A program made the translations under genes and the position numbers. A stretch of 6,712 nucleotides of DNA, from contig DATJXG010000181.1 in the NCBI GenBank assembly GCA_035500455.1, positions 1 through 6,712 of the forward strand. Reading direction: 5' to 3'. Source of the DNA: DATJXG01 sp035500455. GTDB lineage: Bacteria; Acidobacteriota; Terriglobia; Terriglobales; Acidobacteriaceae. The notes below the pieces were generated by a model. It was not told where the DNA came from. It saw nothing but the letters and a program-made list of their open reading frames with translations, and ran no database searches. Positions within the stretch are counted from its first letter, which is position 1. Every line of letters begins with the position of its first letter. Positions 5,796 through 6,712 of the stretch are shown in pieces.

Positions 5796-5882
5796 CTCCC
5801 GGTCATCAAGGGGGGATGAAGCCTCAAGCTTGGCGGCTCCGATTACGTGATCTCCGTTCTGGCTCAAGCTAAGACCTACAGC

Positions 5883-5932
5883 AAAGCCTTAAATCGCCGA
5901 GGGCGCAGAGAACTTCCGCCGAGGGCGCGGAG
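5883..5932 (+). repeat. Dispersed intergenic GAGG-CGC-GAG repeat, copy 3 (double core)
   Basis: After the lead AAAGCCTTAAAT, two cores follow: CGCCGAGGGCGCAGAG (5895-5910) and CGCCGAGGGCGCGGAG (5917-5932), 15 of 16 bases alike and separated by six bases. The second is identical to the core of copy 2. It sits about 100 bases upstream of the secreted-protein start, in the same orientation as the other copies. Confidence 0.72.
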
Positions 5933-5980
5933 ATTTGGTCTGCTTTGCGCGATAGAGCTGTCATCTGTAAGTGTGGCTAG

Positions 5981-6011
5981 TTGCTGTCCCGCCCCCCGGG
6001 TGAGGTAGAAT
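5981..6011 (+). promoter_or_regulatory. Possible promoter of the TonB-dependent receptor gene
   Basis: TAGAAT (6006-6011) matches the -10 consensus at five of six bases. The best upstream hexamer is TTGCTG (5981-5986), weak and 19 bp away. A start near 6018 would give a leader of about 207 bases before the receptor ATG, unusually long and containing the stems and tandem array described separately. Confidence 0.35.
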
Positions 6012-6018
6012 ACCCGAA

Positions 6019-6101
6019 CCCCGACGCCAAAGGCTGCAATGGAGCACGGTTTGCCGTCCGGTAAGGGGAAAGTGCATCGTCCGGGCCCATGCCAGGGGGC
6101 C
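6019..6101 (+). other. Potentially structured leader upstream of the receptor
   Basis: Hand folding gives CCCCGACG (6019-6026) with CGTCCGGG (6078-6085, one mismatch), inside it GCAC (6044-6047) with GTGC (6072-6075), and an inner hairpin TTGCC/GGTAA (6051-6055 with 6060-6064, one G-U) with loop GTCC. A competing hairpin GGCCC/GGGCC (6084-6088 with 6097-6101) overlaps the outer stem's right arm by two bases. It matches no riboswitch class I know. GC-rich DNA folds easily, so this is weak evidence. Confidence 0.25.
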
Positions 6102-6109
6102 TCATCCGC

Positions 6110-6163
6110 AATCTTGAGTCGAAAATCTTGAGTCGAATCTTCGGTCAAAAAATCTGGGTCGAA
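6110..6163 (+). repeat. Tandem array of about 14-bp units upstream of the receptor gene
   Basis: AATCTTGAGTCGAA occurs twice back to back, perfectly (6110-6123, 6124-6137), followed by diverged units AATCTTCGGTCAAA (6136-6149) and AATCTGGGTCGAA (6151-6163). The array ends about 60 bases before the receptor ATG, inside the presumed leader. It may be a multi-site binding region or slippage-prone tandem repeat. Confidence 0.7.
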
Positions 6164-6224
6164 CCGTAACTGAAATGGCGGCAGGAAGTCCGCGTCTCGC
6201 CCCCTGGGCTTGAAAGGAAATGAC

Positions 6225-6712
6225 ATGCGAGTGAAGGTATTGGCAGCAATGGTTTTGCTGGCGGCGGTGGCGTCCGCCCAAACGTTCCGCGGCACCATCC
6301 TGGGCACGGTTACGGATGCCTCGGGCGCAGTGGTGGCGGGAGCCAAAGTCTCGGTGAAGAACGTGAACACCGGACTGGAGCGCACCACGGCAACCAGCGG
6401 CGACGGCAGTTACTCTGTGCCCGAGCTGCCGATCGGCACCTACACGGTGAGCATCTCGCAGGCCGGCTTTCAGACGGCGGTGACCAACGGCGTGATCGTG
6501 GATGTGGCCACCGAGCGCCGGGTGGATGCGCAACTCAAAACCGGCCAGGTATCGCAGGCCGTCGAGGTCTCGGGCGAGGCCCTGCCTCAGGTGGAGACGA
6601 CCTCGGCCGAATTGGGGGGCACGCTCACCAGCGGGACGATTGAAAATCTGCCGGTCAACGGCCGCGACTACATGAAGCTGATCTATCTGAACCCGGGGAT
6701 TGCCGGCTCGCC
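6225..6712 (+). CDS. TonB-dependent receptor, Oar-like, N-terminal part (cut by window edge)
   Basis: The frame is open from ATG 6225 to the end of the window, giving 162 residues; the beta-barrel lies outside. Residues 1-19 (MRVKVLAAMVLLAAVASAQ) form a Sec signal peptide. Residues about 22-104 are a carboxypeptidase-regulatory-like beta-sandwich: GTVTDASGAVVAGAKVSVKN, TSGDGSYSVPELPIGTYTVS and AGFQTAV are its typical strands. Residues about 119-162 begin the plug, with TIENLPVNGRDYMKLIYLNPG, a sequence style common in acidobacterial receptors. Full-length relatives are usually around 1000 residues or more and sit in the outer membrane, where they import or bind large substrates such as glycans or peptides using TonB energy. 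AAGGA (6214-6218) lies six bases before the ATG and fixes the start; the ATG at 6220 stops after four codons. The substrate cannot be inferred. Confidence 0.9.
   Translation, partial: MRVKVLAAMVLLAAVASAQTFRGTILGTVTDASGAVVAGAKVSVKNVNTGLERTTATSGDGSYSVPELPIGTYTVSISQAGFQTAVTNGVIVDVATERRVDAQLKTGQVSQAVEVSGEALPQVETTSAELGGTLTSGTIENLPVNGRDYMKLIYLNPGIAGS

Larger units (their letters stand above)
5784..6224. other. Divergent intergenic region of 441 bp
   Basis: No credible gene lies here. Reading from the left it contains the TATAAT box of the secreted-protein operon, repeat copy 3 (5883-5932), a TAGAAT -10-like box facing right (6006-6011), a stretch that can fold into nested stems (6019-6101), a tandem array of about 14-bp units (6110-6163) and the receptor's ribosome binding site. 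The minus-strand frames open across it overlap the receptor gene and lack any recognisable protein character. Confidence 0.7.

Noticed and set aside
6019..6101. Cyclic-di-GMP riboswitch, suggested by GGCAAACC on the minus strand
   Set aside because: The following conserved GACGCAAAGCC segment and the tetraloop helix are missing, and the strand is opposite to the receptor gene.
5876..6388. Minus-strand open frame of 170 codons across the divergent region
   Set aside because: It overlaps the well-supported start of the receptor gene by over 160 bases, runs through a repeat element and a tandem array, and the translation has no domain character.
1..6712. tRNA, rRNA, CRISPR array, insertion sequence or phage gene
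   Set aside because: No cloverleaf, spaced identical repeats with unique spacers, transposase or integrase motif was seen on either strand.

Overview
This GC-rich window looks like bacterial chromosome, most likely from Acidobacteriota (Terriglobia-like). The main clue is the last gene. It encodes the start of an Oar-like TonB-dependent receptor with a carboxypeptidase-regulatory-like N-terminal domain and a plug beginning around LPVNGRDY, a protein type greatly expanded in that phylum. Two secreted Gly/Pro/Tyr-rich proteins and weak or absent Shine-Dalgarno sites fit the same picture. The assignment is an inference from protein style, not a database result.

Layout from left to right: (1) the N-terminal 97 codons of recX on the minus strand, running off the left edge; (2) a divergent orphan STAS-domain protein (434-856, plus) whose usual phospho-acceptor serine is alanine; (3) pilT, the type IV pilus retraction ATPase (1104-2228, minus); (4) a type II toxin-antitoxin pair, a Phd/YefM-like antitoxin (2438-2713) and a VapC-type PIN toxin (2710-3105), overlapping by ATGA and preceded by a doubled palindromic operator; (5) ilvE, branched-chain aminotransferase (3263-4210, minus), with a consensus -10 box and a good ribosome binding site; (6) a two-gene minus-strand operon (5049-5783 then 4375-5043) for two exported proteins of unknown function that share a related C-terminal domain; (7) a 441-bp divergent region and the start of the TonB-dependent receptor (6225 to the right edge, plus).

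Most of these genes are unrelated housekeeping or accessory units. The STAS protein and PilT could both belong to surface or motility physiology. The secreted pair and the divergent receptor could share envelope functions, but nothing in the sequence proves it.

The least explained features lie between genes. A dispersed element with core CGCCGAGGGCGCGGAG occurs in three intergenic gaps, always in the same orientation. A tandem array of about 14-bp units sits upstream of the receptor. The presumed receptor leader can be folded into nested stems. Two genes (the upstream secreted-protein gene and perhaps the antitoxin) look leaderless. No CRISPR array, tRNA, rRNA, insertion sequence or phage gene was seen. 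The best candidate for something undescribed is the tandem secreted-protein pair with its shared C-terminal module.
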